Origin: a bacterium | GTDB taxonomy: Bacteria > ARS69 | Assembly: GCA_025774805.1 (NCBI GenBank) | Contig: JALGZR010000003.1 | Span: forward strand, 21,563-85,562 | Reading direction: 5' to 3' | Length of the DNA stretch: 64,000 nt | In this document: piece after piece, positions 1 to 8,006 of the stretch | How positions within the stretch are numbered: position 1 is the first letter of the stretch | How the letters are laid out: every line of letters begins with the position of its first letter | Notes under the pieces: generated by a model | Seen by the model: the letters and a program-made list of their open reading frames with translations, nothing else | Told to the model about the DNA's origin: nothing | Databases searched by the model: none | Made by a program: the position numbers and the translations under genes

Positions 1-133
1 GCAGGATCGACACGAGCATCGCGTAGACGATCGCGAAGGCGATCGTCGAGGAGACGGCGAAGATGCCCGCGTACCAAAGGGCGAGTCGCAGTGCGAGCGA
101 CCGCCCGCGTCTAATCGGCTTCCCGGAGGACAT
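1..133 (-). CDS. Sensor histidine kinase, N-terminal fragment
   Basis: Only the first ~44 residues are inside the window; the gene runs off the left edge. Reading from an ATG at 133, the product begins MSSGKPIRRGRSLALRLALW and continues into a hydrophobic segment, the usual start of a membrane sensor kinase (basic tail, then TM1). The ATG overlaps the end of the response regulator by 23 bases, so the two are translationally coupled as a two-component pair. The kinase core is not visible, so the assignment rests on the N-terminal style and on the partner gene. Confidence 0.6.
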   Translation of the reverse strand, partial: MSSGKPIRRGRSLALRLALWYAGIFAVSSTIAFAIVYAMLVSIL

Positions 134-788
134 AGCCCATTCCACGCACGGTATGGATGAGAGGAGAGTCGTGTCCCCGATCGATCTTCTCGCGCAGGCG
201 GCAGATCCGGGACTCCACGACGTTCGTGCGGGGATCGAAGTCGTAGTCCCAGACGTGCTCCATGATCATCGTCCGCGAGACGACCCGCCCGGCGTTGCGC
301 GCGAGGTACTCGAGCAGGGAGAACTCCCGGGGAGGCAGATCGATCCTCCGGTCTCTCCGGGTCACGATCCTCCGCACGACGTCGATCGAAAGATCACCCA
401 CGGTGATGCTCGTGGGCTCGGGTGCGTTGCTGGCGCGCCGGATCAACGCCTGGACCCGGGCCAGCAGCTCGGAGAACGCGAAGGGCTTCGTCAGGTAGTC
501 GTCGCCCCCCGCGTGGAGCCCTTCGATCCGCTCGTCGACCGACCGTTTGGCGCTCAGGATGATGACGGGCAGGCGCACCCGTCGCTCACGCAGACGCTCG
601 ATGATCGTCAGCCCGTCGAGCCCCGGCAACATGATGTCGATCACCGCCGCGTCCCAGGGCTCGCTCAGGGCCATCTGCAGCCCGGTGGGACCGTCGTTCG
701 CATGGGCAACCACGAAGCCGGCCTCTCGCATGCCTTTGATGACGAAGGACGCGATCTTGAGATCGTCCTCGACGAGCAGAAGACGCAC
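111..788 (-). CDS. OmpR/PhoB-family response regulator
   Basis: DNA-binding response regulator of about 225 residues. The receiver begins VRLLLVEDD (acidic pair residues 8-9), has the phospho-acceptor Asp51 in VIDIMLP, Ser79 and Lys101 in TKPF. A linker leads to a C-terminal winged helix ending in the typical VRGMGYVLR. The open frame extends upstream to 869, but the extra residues do not look like a receiver, so I place the start at the GTG at 788. It is followed by an overlapping sensor kinase gene. Target genes cannot be told from the sequence. Confidence 0.9.
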   Translation of the reverse strand: MRLLLVEDDLKIASFVIKGMREAGFVVAHANDGPTGLQMALSEPWDAAVIDIMLPGLDGLTIIERLRERRVRLPVIILSAKRSVDERIEGLHAGGDDYLTKPFAFSELLARVQALIRRASNAPEPTSITVGDLSIDVVRRIVTRRDRRIDLPPREFSLLEYLARNAGRVVSRTMIMEHVWDYDFDPRTNVVESRICRLREKIDRGHDSPLIHTVRGMGYVLREAD

Positions 789-1021
789 TGTCGCGCGAGC
801 TCCTCTTCCGGAAAGGGGATCGTAGTGACGCTGATTCCAATCTAGAGGACGGACCGACGGGCTGTCCACAACCGCACGGTCACGTGCGCGAACATTGCCG
901 AATCGTCATCTCCACGACAGGCGCCGGTCATCCCGCCAGGCTAGCGTAAGGTCGTTCGGTCTCACGGCCGCGATCGGCCGGTGGGGAACCTGGCGAATGG
1001 ATTGCGAATCGGAGGTGAAGC

Positions 1022-1798
1022 ATGACGTGCTCGTGGCTCGCATCGCGGATGGCGGTGCTCCTGATCGGTGGGATCGGACTGGGCTTGACATTGGGTTGTG
1101 GTGACGAGGGGACCGTCATCGAACCGGATCCCATAGAAGAATCGAGCGATCCGTCGAACTCGCCCGAAACCGAGGTACTCGATGACCTGGACCCAGGACG
1201 CGGCGGGATTTCGTTCGCGGACTCGGAGATCTTCCTCGAGTTCAACTCTACGGACAACGATCTCGGCGTTCAGATCTTTCTCGACGGCGAGGACTGGAGA
1301 CGGGTGAAGATCTATTCTCCGTTCGAAGAGCCCATCCTGGACATCCGCGCCAAGAGAGAGCTGAGGGAGCTCGGCATCACCGAGCTGCGTTTCGAGAGCG
1401 CCGAGCCGTCGCCGGGAGAGGTCCTCGGCCTTTTCGCTCCGGGAGAGTACACTTTCGCCGGCAGGACGACCGAAGGTGTCCGAATGACGGGGACGGGGAC
1501 GCTCTCGCACGACCTCCCGGATCCGCCCGATTTCTCGCCGTCGAACGGGGAATCGGTCGATCCCGAGGACGTCGAGATTCGCTGGAAGGCGGTTCCGAGC
1601 GCGGAGAGCTACCAGGTGATCGTCGAGAGCGAGGACACGGGAGCCTCGATGGAGGTCGAGCTCTCCGGGGACGCGAGGAGTCTGCGCGTCCCTTCGACGT
1701 TCCTCGAGCCGGGCGCCCTGTACAAGGCGGAAGTCCTGGCCATCTCGGAGAACGGAAACAAGACGATCACCGAGGGCTTCTTCAACACCCTGCCGTAG
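1022..1798 (+). CDS. Lipoprotein with C-terminal fibronectin-like domain
   Basis: 258-residue predicted lipoprotein. The N-terminus has a hydrophobic signal ending in the lipobox LTLGC (Cys26), followed by an acidic Pro/Ser-rich linker (about 30-60). A middle beta-rich region mentions no known motif. Residues about 170-258 resemble a fibronectin type III fold (IRWKAVPSAESYQV, then ALYKAEVLAISENG). An SD-like GGAGG lies just before the ATG. It probably sits in the outer or inner membrane facing the periplasm. No enzymatic motif is visible; function unknown. It stands alone between the regulator and an outer-membrane protein gene. Confidence 0.75.
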   Translation: MTCSWLASRMAVLLIGGIGLGLTLGCGDEGTVIEPDPIEESSDPSNSPETEVLDDLDPGRGGISFADSEIFLEFNSTDNDLGVQIFLDGEDWRRVKIYSPFEEPILDIRAKRELRELGITELRFESAEPSPGEVLGLFAPGEYTFAGRTTEGVRMTGTGTLSHDLPDPPDFSPSNGESVDPEDVEIRWKAVPSAESYQVIVESEDTGASMEVELSGDARSLRVPSTFLEPGALYKAEVLAISENGNKTITEGFFNTLP

Positions 1799-1939
1799 TC
1801 GTCGTCCCCCGGGGAGCGTATCGTCACCCTCTCGGGGGGCGGTTCCTTCGACTACGAAGGGGGGGCTGACTTCCTGTCGGAGCGTGACCCGACGGCGGGC
1901 GAAGAAGGGCTCTCCTCGGGAGATCCGGAGGTGATGGAA

Positions 1940-2797
1940 ATGAAATCGGCAGTGCTCGCGGCTCTCGGAGTCGTGCTCCTGGCGGCCGGCGCTGAGGCAA
2001 GGCAGGTCCGGTCGCACCTCGACACCGAAGACCTGCCGCCCCACCTGCGGGACCGGGGCGAGGGCATCCCGTCCTCGATGTTCGGGACCTATATCCAGCC
2101 GGGCCAGCTCCTCGTCTATGCCTACTTCGAGTACTACCGCGACTCCGATTTCGAGTACTCCCCGGACGAACTCGGATTCGCGGAGGATCGCGATCATCGT
2201 GGAGAATACGACGCGTCCGAGGGGCTCCTCTTCCTGGGATACGGTCTGTCCGACCGATTCGCACTGGAGGTCGAGGCCGCGATCATCACGGCGGAGCTGG
2301 AGACGAGCGGCGAAGATCGATCTGGTCTTCCCGGGGAGATCTCGGAATCCGGATTGGGAGACGTGGAGGGTCAGCTTCGCTGGCGTTGGACCCGGGAGAG
2401 CGACGGGCGGCCGGAGATCTTCAGCTACTTCGAGACCGTCCTGCCGACGCAGGACGAGGGGTCGCTCATCGGGACGACGGACTGGGAGTTCCAGCTCGGA
2501 GTGGGGGCGGTGCGAGGGTACTCCTGGGGCACGCTGTCGGGGCGGGCGGCCGCCGAGTACGATCGCGCCGAGGAGGCGTTCGACGTCGGCGAGGTGGCGG
2601 TGGAGTACCTGAAGCGCCTGTCGTCGAGCTGGCGCGTCTTCGGCAGCGTCGAGGGCACGCAGGACGAGGTCGAACTCATCACCGAGGCGCAGTGGCACTT
2701 CAGCCGGCACGCGCTCCTCAAGCTGAACAGCGCCTTCGGCCTGACGTCGAAGGCGACCGACTGGGCGCCGGAGGTCGGTTTGATGTTCAGCCTGTGA
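1940..2797 (+). CDS. Predicted outer-membrane beta-barrel protein
   Basis: 285 residues. The start at 1940 is preferred over upstream GTG/ATG codons at 1931/1934 because GGAGG ends 8 bases before it. A signal peptide (MKSAVLAALGVVLLAAGAEA) is followed by alternating aromatic/polar strands (LFLGYGLSDRFALEVEAAI, FSYFETVLPT, WEFQLGVGAV) and a C-terminal Phe-Ser-Leu end, as in small transporter-like or MetA-pathway-type barrels. It probably resides in the outer membrane. Substrate unknown; no partner genes suggest one. Confidence 0.7.
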   Translation: MKSAVLAALGVVLLAAGAEARQVRSHLDTEDLPPHLRDRGEGIPSSMFGTYIQPGQLLVYAYFEYYRDSDFEYSPDELGFAEDRDHRGEYDASEGLLFLGYGLSDRFALEVEAAIITAELETSGEDRSGLPGEISESGLGDVEGQLRWRWTRESDGRPEIFSYFETVLPTQDEGSLIGTTDWEFQLGVGAVRGYSWGTLSGRAAAEYDRAEEAFDVGEVAVEYLKRLSSSWRVFGSVEGTQDEVELITEAQWHFSRHALLKLNSAFGLTSKATDWAPEVGLMFSL

Positions 2798-2969
2798 TGA
2801 CTTCTGATCCGATCTCGGGACCGGCCACGGCACTGGCGTCGCCCCGGTCATCCGGCTAGTCTGCTCTTCCCACCGGGCTCATCGCGAGCCACCGCCGTAG
2901 CCAGGGCGGGTGAGATACGCAGACCAGTCTCCCCTCTCCGGGGACGACGACAGAGAGGAGCCGAGCACG

Positions 2970-3371
2970 ATGATCGAGGACGGGCGGAAACGCGTCTCGA
3001 CCGCCTCACCGTTCGAACCGGTGATCGGGATCTCGCGCGCGGTTCAGGCCGGCCGCCTGATCGCGGTCACGGGCACGGCGCCCCTCGGCCCGGACGGCGA
3101 GACCATCGGAGTGGGAGATCCCGCGGCGCAGGCACGGAGATGTCTGGAGATCATCCGCGAGGCGCTCGAGGAACTGGGGGCGGAGCTGCGCCACGTCTAC
3201 CGGACCCGGACCCTGCTCACCCGCATCCAGGACTGGGAGATTGTGGGACGCGTCCACGGCGAGTTCTTCCGTGACATCCGGCCCGCGAACACGGTCATGC
3301 AGGTGACCCGCTTCATCGATCCGGATTGGCTCGTGGAGTTCGAGGCGGACGCGATTCTGGACGATCGCTAG
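2970..3371 (+). CDS. RidA/YjgF-family protein
   Basis: 133 residues of the RidA (Rid/YER057c/UK114) fold, cytoplasmic. RidA proper hydrolyses reactive 2-aminoacrylate-type imines to 2-keto acids. Visible family features are the VTGTAPLGPDG opening strand, AAQARRCLEIIREALEELGA helix and the end FIDPDWLVEFEADAI. The start at 2970 has a GAGGAG ribosome site; the open frame reaches 2910 but that extension is not family-like. The catalytic Arg of RidA (usually in R-x-CV near the C-terminus) is not evident, since the matching position reads TRFIDPDWLVE, so deaminase activity is uncertain. Confidence 0.8.
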   Translation: MIEDGRKRVSTASPFEPVIGISRAVQAGRLIAVTGTAPLGPDGETIGVGDPAAQARRCLEIIREALEELGAELRHVYRTRTLLTRIQDWEIVGRVHGEFFRDIRPANTVMQVTRFIDPDWLVEFEADAILDDR

Positions 3372-3519
3372 CCTGCAGACCCGCCGCCGGGGTCGTGACC
3401 GCGCGAACGCGCGCTCCGGAGAGGGGATCGACCGCTCCACGCGACGGCGGGCGGTCACGGTGGCGGACATCCGCCGCCGCTTCCGCCCGCGTCGGGATTC
3501 GTCGTCGCCGAGGCGGCGG

Positions 3520-4131
3520 TTACCGGTACAGGGCCTTGACGTTCGACCAGCTCCTGTTTTCGGTGGCAACCGGGCTGTTGATCGACAGGGAGCGCGGGAC
3601 GCCGTCGTCCTCGAACACGTAGCCGATGTCCGCGCAGGTGCCCCATCCCGGGCCGAGACCGTCAAAGCTGCCCATGAGGCCCGGTCCCACGCCCACGAAG
3701 AGGTCTTCCGCCTCGACCATCAACACGGCTTCGAACGCGCACACGACGTTCGGGCCATCCTGCAGAGTCACGCAGGGCGCGACCGCCACGGAGAAATCGT
3801 AGGAGCCGCTCGACAGTCCCGCGCCGGCGTTGACCGCGATGTCGCCGATCCAGTCGATCTCGGCGACCCAGATCTCCGTACTGAAGGCGAGACTTCCCTC
3901 GACCACCCGGAACTCGAACGGATCCCCGCCGGCGAGATCCAGGTCAACGATCAGATAGAAGTCGAAGGGAGTCTGAGCGTCGACGTGCCGATCCTGCACC
4001 CGGCCGTCCGGGGAGAAGCTCAGGTAGATCTGTCCCGCCTCCGGGAACGACGCCTGAGCCGCCATCGGGCCGTGAAGAAGCAGAAGACAGGAAACGCACA
4101 GGAGTGACGCCGTAGTCCGCTTCGCCAGCAT
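3520..4131 (-). CDS. Secreted protein of unknown function
   Basis: 203 residues with a clear Sec signal peptide (MLAKRTTASLLCVSCLLLLHG to about AQA). The mature part is beta-rich, acidic, Gly-rich and without cofactor motifs (FDFYLIVDLDL, SYDFSVAVAPCVTLQDG), with three cysteines in the mature chain (CVTLQ, VVCAFE, GTCADIG). A strong AAGGAGGG ribosome site precedes the ATG. It converges with the RidA-like gene, with 148 bases between the stops that hold GC-rich inverted repeats but no T-tract. Such short secreted proteins are common in FCB-type genomes; I do not recognise the family. Confidence 0.7.
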   Translation of the reverse strand: MLAKRTTASLLCVSCLLLLHGPMAAQASFPEAGQIYLSFSPDGRVQDRHVDAQTPFDFYLIVDLDLAGGDPFEFRVVEGSLAFSTEIWVAEIDWIGDIAVNAGAGLSSGSYDFSVAVAPCVTLQDGPNVVCAFEAVLMVEAEDLFVGVGPGLMGSFDGLGPGWGTCADIGYVFEDDGVPRSLSINSPVATENRSWSNVKALYR

Positions 4132-4306
4132 GGTAACCCTCCTTCCGATTGGAACGTGAGAACACCCAGTCCCGAGGTGACCATTGTCAGGAATTCGGCA
4201 ATCGTCAAGACGGCACCCGGTGCGCGGGGAAGCGCTTTCCCGCGCCCCGGGCGGGCGGGGGGGTATCCGCGCACGTTACGCGATCGTATGATTGCGCTCA
4301 GACAGG

Positions 4307-4346
4307 GTAAAAAGACGGAGTAAAAGAACGGGGTAAAAAGAAGGGG
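4307..4346 (+). repeat. Three tandem 13-14 bp A-rich units in a 5' leader
   Basis: Units at 4307-4319, 4320-4332 and 4333-4346 follow the pattern GTAAAA(A)GAMGGR. They lie immediately upstream of the ribosome site (GAGGGAG) of the SUMF1-fold lipoprotein gene and just after a TATGAT hexamer at 4287-4292 that could be a -10 box without a good -35. A copy-number-variable leader or a translation-affecting A/G-rich tract is possible. Nothing else is visible in 4132-4358. Confidence 0.6.
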
Positions 4347-4358
4347 TCGAGGGAGCCA

Positions 4359-6032
4359 ATGGAGGGCCGGCGAGCGCTGGGGACGGTTCTGGGCATTCTC
4401 CTCGGGTGCGGTCTCCCCTCGGGCTGCGGGGACGAGAGTCCGACCCAGCCGAGCGACGAGAACGGCCCCGGGGACCCGACGGGAGCCGATACGACGGCGC
4501 CGGCGGCCGTGTCCGACCTCGCGCTGCGGAGAGTGGACCAATGGGCCGCCACGGTGGCGTGGACGGCCCCGGGGGATGACGGGGCGGTGGGTACGGCCAC
4601 GGGATACGATGTCCGGCACTCCCTGGCGGCCATCACGGACGCGAGCTGGGACACCGCGATCCGGGTGAGAGCGGCGCCGAATCCGCAGGCGGCCGGCTCG
4701 ACGGACTCCCTCTCCTTCCAGATCCCCAGCACCGACATCACCTTTTACGTCTCTCTGAAGACCGTCGACGACGCTGGGAACTGGTCGGATCTGTCCAACG
4801 TCCTGGCCGTGACGAGTCCGGACGTGCTGCCCCCGGGGCAGGTCCAGGACCTGGCCGTGGTGTCGAGAACCACCACCTCCGTTTCGCTCACCTGGACGGC
4901 CCCCGGGGACAATCTCGGTGCGGGCCGGGCGAGCGCATACGATCTCCGCTACTCGACGACGGCCCTCTCCGAGACCACATGGGACGACGCGGTGCCGGTG
5001 AGCGGGTTGCCGCTCCCCCGGCCCGCGGGAGCCACGGAGACGTTCGAGGTCACCGGCTTGACGGCGGGCACTTTCTACTACTTCGCCTTGCGGGTCGCGG
5101 ACGAGGTGCCCCGCTGGTCGGGGCTGTCCAACGTGCTCTACACGCCCACCGTTCCGCTTCCCCGTCCACCGGAGACGATCCTCGTTCCGGCAGGGGCTTT
5201 CACGATGGGGGACGGCGTGTCCACCTGCGGAGAAGACCAGCGGTCGGTGACGCTCACCCGGGACGTGGATCTGGGCCGCTACGAGGTGACCAATCAGGAG
5301 TACCTGGAGGCGGTCTGGTGGGCGTACTCGAACGGATACGTGGCGGCCACCGCCACCTCGGTGATCGACAACCTCGACGGGAGCACCGTGGAGATTCTGG
5401 ACCTCGATGATCCCGAAGGACAGAGTGAGATCGCCTTTCACGAGGGGATCTTCTATCTGCGGGACGCGGGCTGGGGGATCAACGGCGACCACCCGGTGAA
5501 GGAGGTGAGCTGGTACGGCGCCGCAGCCTACTGCGATTGGCTCTCGCTGATCGAAGGGCGGCCGCGCGCCTATGATCACTCGACGTGGGTGTGCAACGGA
5601 GGGGATCCCTACGGCGCGGCCGGATACCGCCTGCCCACGGAAGCCGAGTGGGAATACGCGGGGCAGTTCGACGACGAGCGGGCGTTTCCCTGGGGAAACG
5701 AGTCACCCGACGACGAGAGGGCGAACTACCGGCTGGCCGTCGGTTGGACGACGGTCGTCGGGAGCTATCCGGGCGGACCGAGCATCTTGGGTGAGCTTCC
5801 CCACGACTTGGCCGGAAACGTGATGGAGTGGTGCAACGACTGGCAAACGTGCCTGCTGGGGAATTCACCGAAGACCGATCCCCCCGGCCCGGCCGGCGGC
5901 ACGAAGCGCGTGGCCCGCGGGGGCAGCCTGAGTGCCGGCGGGACCTACCTGCGCGTGGCGGACCGAGCCGGCTTCTACGAGCCGGAGAGAACGAGCCACA
6001 CCATCGGTTTCCGGATCGTGCGCACTCGTTGA
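4359..6032 (+). CDS. Lipoprotein with two FnIII domains and a SUMF1/FGE-fold domain
   Basis: 557 residues. The N-terminal signal has two possible lipid-attachment cysteines, Cys17 (ILLGC) and Cys23 (PSGC). Two tandem fibronectin-like modules follow at about 45-140 and 150-255, each starting with a repeated APxxVSDLA/VQDLAVV strand and containing VAWTAPGDD/LTWTAPGDN. Residues about 270-557 are a formylglycine-generating-enzyme/sulfatase-modifying fold: ILVPAGAFTMG, VTNQEYL, PVKEVSWYGAAAYCDWLS, YRLPTEAEWEYA, LAGNVMEWCNDW and the RVARGGS end. In true FGEs the RGGS element is followed by active-site cysteines; here it reads RGGSLSAGGTYLRVADRAG with no Cys, so sulfatase maturation is unlikely and a binding role is more probable. 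Confidence 0.85.
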   Translation: MEGRRALGTVLGILLGCGLPSGCGDESPTQPSDENGPGDPTGADTTAPAAVSDLALRRVDQWAATVAWTAPGDDGAVGTATGYDVRHSLAAITDASWDTAIRVRAAPNPQAAGSTDSLSFQIPSTDITFYVSLKTVDDAGNWSDLSNVLAVTSPDVLPPGQVQDLAVVSRTTTSVSLTWTAPGDNLGAGRASAYDLRYSTTALSETTWDDAVPVSGLPLPRPAGATETFEVTGLTAGTFYYFALRVADEVPRWSGLSNVLYTPTVPLPRPPETILVPAGAFTMGDGVSTCGEDQRSVTLTRDVDLGRYEVTNQEYLEAVWWAYSNGYVAATATSVIDNLDGSTVEILDLDDPEGQSEIAFHEGIFYLRDAGWGINGDHPVKEVSWYGAAAYCDWLSLIEGRPRAYDHSTWVCNGGDPYGAAGYRLPTEAEWEYAGQFDDERAFPWGNESPDDERANYRLAVGWTTVVGSYPGGPSILGELPHDLAGNVMEWCNDWQTCLLGNSPKTDPPGPAGGTKRVARGGSLSAGGTYLRVADRAGFYEPERTSHTIGFRIVRTR

Positions 6033-6266
6033 GCGCCCGGAACCGCCCTCCGGAGGCGTCTCGGGCTCGCGCGTCGCTCGAGTTGAGTCCGGACCGCCGG
6101 AGGAGTAACATATAGTCGCAAGGAGAACATCGGACGGCTGTTCAGACCCCCAGCGGGTGCCACGGGAATTCGGGCTTCCCTTGGCTCGTCATTATTGAAT
6201 CCTGCGCCGATGACCCGGGCCCCTGCGACGCGCTTTCGCCGAGTGCCTTCCGTCGAGGGGGAAGAT

Positions 6267-6863
6267 ATGGATCTCGATCAGGAACAGAGAGTCAGACTCA
6301 AGAGCGGCACCGAAGTCCTCATACGCCACATGGTCCCCGACGATCTCGAGCGCTCCATCACCTTCTTCCACGAGCTGCCCGAGGACGATCGGGCGTTCCT
6401 TCGCGTCGACGTCACCCGACGAGATCACGTCGAGCGGAGGATCCGGGAGGCGGAGACCGGTCGGGTGAGGCGACTGGTCGCGCTCGACGGAGACCGCATC
6501 GTGGCGGACGGCGGGTTGGAGCTCTTCGGCCACGGTTGGAAGGAGCACGCGGCCGAGCTGAGGCTGATCGTGGCGCGCGACTTCCAGCGGCAGGGCCTCG
6601 GAATGTTGATGGCCCGCGAGCTCTTCGGGCTCGCCGCCCACGAAAAGGTCGAGGAGATCGTCGTCAAGATGATGCGCCCTCAGATTGCGGCTCGACGCAT
6701 CTTCCGCAAGCTCGGATTTCGAGAGGAGTTCTCGCTCCCCAGGTGGGTGAAGGACTTGAGAGGGGTGAAGCAAGACCTCATCGTGATGCAGTGCGATCTG
6801 AACGCACTCTGGGAGGAGCTGGAGGAGCACTTCACCGGCCGGGACTGGCAGCGCACGCGCTAG
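6267..6863 (+). CDS. GNAT-family N-acetyltransferase
   Basis: 198 residues from the ATG at 6267, which follows GGGGAAG; the frame continues upstream to 6195 without family-like sequence. The acetyl-CoA-binding motif A is visible as LRLIVARDFQRQGLGMLMA (Q/RxxGxG type, around residues 105-125). The N-terminus (VRLKSGTEVLIRHMVPDD) is typical of the family. The C-terminal third (ARRIFRKLGFREEFSLP) fits motif B. Cytoplasmic; acceptor substrate unknown. Upstream 6033-6266 has no gene. Confidence 0.8.
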   Translation: MDLDQEQRVRLKSGTEVLIRHMVPDDLERSITFFHELPEDDRAFLRVDVTRRDHVERRIREAETGRVRRLVALDGDRIVADGGLELFGHGWKEHAAELRLIVARDFQRQGLGMLMARELFGLAAHEKVEEIVVKMMRPQIAARRIFRKLGFREEFSLPRWVKDLRGVKQDLIVMQCDLNALWEELEEHFTGRDWQRTR

Positions 6864-6926
6864 TGTCCCGCGGCCGTCGATTCGGGTCGCGGAGCGCAGA
6901 GCGTGCGACGAGTGGTGTGAAGGAGC

Positions 6927-7469
6927 ATGAGGGGGTCAAGAGACGGCATGGCTCGCGGGATCACGCGGTTCGCTCTCCTGGGTGCGGTCGCATTCGCGGC
7001 GGCCTGTGACCCGAATCCCTCCGAGAACCCGGTGGGGAACACTCCGGCGTCGGCATCTCCTCCGGTTCGGATCCACCCCGACGTTGGACCGCACTCCCTC
7101 CTCGACGCGACGACGATCTCGGCGGCCACGATCCAGGCCAACTTCCTCCGTCTCGAGCTCGAGTACTCGGGCGGGTGCCGAGAGCACGACTTCGCGGCCC
7201 TCTCCTCCGGCGCGTTCCTGGAGTCCTGGCCGGTGCAGCTGATCGTCTTCCTCCGTCATGACGCCCACGGCGACCCGTGCGAGGCTCTCGTTGACAACGA
7301 GGCCACGTTCGATCTCACTCCGGTCGCCCGGCTCTATCGATCCGAGTACCCCGGGGCGGAGGAGCCCGTGATCCTCCGGATCGTCGACATTCCGGGGCGA
7401 TATGTCTTGGTTCCTTACCACCCGCCCGAAGCCAAGGTCTTTCCCGGCCGGACGGCAGATTCCCCGTAG
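6927..7469 (+). CDS. Small lipoprotein of unknown function
   Basis: 180 residues from 6927, or 173 from an ATG at 6948. The lipobox FAAAC (Cys27/Cys20) follows a hydrophobic signal. The mature protein has an Asn/Pro-rich linker, then a compact domain with two cysteines (GGCREHDF and GDPCEALVD) and the strand-rich segment VILRIVDIPGRYVLVPY. The GGCREHDF stretch recalls NigD/DUF4377-like small beta lipoproteins, but I cannot assign the family firmly. Single gene; a good -10 element follows it and serves the next gene. Confidence 0.65.
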   Translation: MRGSRDGMARGITRFALLGAVAFAAACDPNPSENPVGNTPASASPPVRIHPDVGPHSLLDATTISAATIQANFLRLELEYSGGCREHDFAALSSGAFLESWPVQLIVFLRHDAHGDPCEALVDNEATFDLTPVARLYRSEYPGAEEPVILRIVDIPGRYVLVPYHPPEAKVFPGRTADSP

Positions 7470-7495
7470 CTGGCCCTCGGAAGACCGCGTATAAT
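7467..7495 (+). promoter_or_regulatory. Candidate housekeeping promoter with perfect TATAAT
   Basis: TATAAT at 7490-7495 is an exact -10 hexamer, unusual in DNA this GC-rich. The -35 position at 17-bp spacing (TAGCTG, 7467-7472) is poor. Transcription would start near 7502, about 45 bases before the small gene at 7547 and about 500 before the membrane cassette at 8007. Confidence 0.45.
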
Positions 7496-7546
7496 GCCCG
7501 TCTCTGGAAACCGATCCACCGTCTGTCTGCCCATCCGGGGGCACGA

Positions 7547-7903
7547 TTGCGAACACCCGCCGAAGGGGGAGGTATCCGTCACTGGCTGAAGCACGCCTTC
7601 GCCGTGGACCCCCCCGGGCCGGCCGAACCGACCGAGGAGCAACGCCGGATCGCCGATCGGCTCTGTCAGTTGATCGTGCGTCGCCGGCTCACGTCTCCGG
7701 CCCTCCTCTATCTGGAGGTCGGGCGTCCCCTGAACTACGTCGGGGCGCAGGTGTTGCACTTCTTCCGGCCGATCCTCACCGCCCTCTTCGACGCTCGAGG
7801 GTGCGAGGAGTTCGCGTCCTTTTTGGAGCGGCGAGGATCGGTGGACTATTTGGTCGCTCGAATCGAATACTTCGAGGATGAGCGCGGGCGACGGGGATCG
7901 TAG
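7547..7903 (+). CDS. Small hypothetical cytoplasmic protein
   Basis: 118 residues from a TTG at 7547. No signal or TM segment. The sequence is helical and mixed-charge, with RIADRLCQLIVRRRLTSPALL, a central LEVGRPLNYVGAQVLHFF, and an acidic/basic tail. It reads as a genuine protein (hydrophobic periodicity; the NYVGAQ segment looks conserved in style). It lies 104 bases upstream of the DUF6754 cassette, downstream of a perfect -10 box, and so may be its first gene. Function unknown; the start codon is uncertain. Confidence 0.6.
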   Translation: MRTPAEGGGIRHWLKHAFAVDPPGPAEPTEEQRRIADRLCQLIVRRRLTSPALLYLEVGRPLNYVGAQVLHFFRPILTALFDARGCEEFASFLERRGSVDYLVARIEYFEDERGRRGS

Positions 7904-8006
7904 GGCGAACACGCGGCCTGCGGGGCGGATCCACGCCCGCGGGGCGAAGAGGAGTGAGCCGGCGGCAGGTGCCCCGGTGCTTCACGGTAGGCTTCGAGGA
8001 GGTGCC

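Noticed and set aside
962-2851. A 629-codon frame on the minus strand
   Set aside because: Antisense to a lipoprotein and a barrel gene, both with signal peptides and ribosome sites; composition is Arg/Pro-rich shadow sequence.
6108-6116. AACATATAGT as a promoter for the GNAT gene
   Set aside because: The only -35-like hexamer (TTGAGT, 6083) is 22 bases away, too far.
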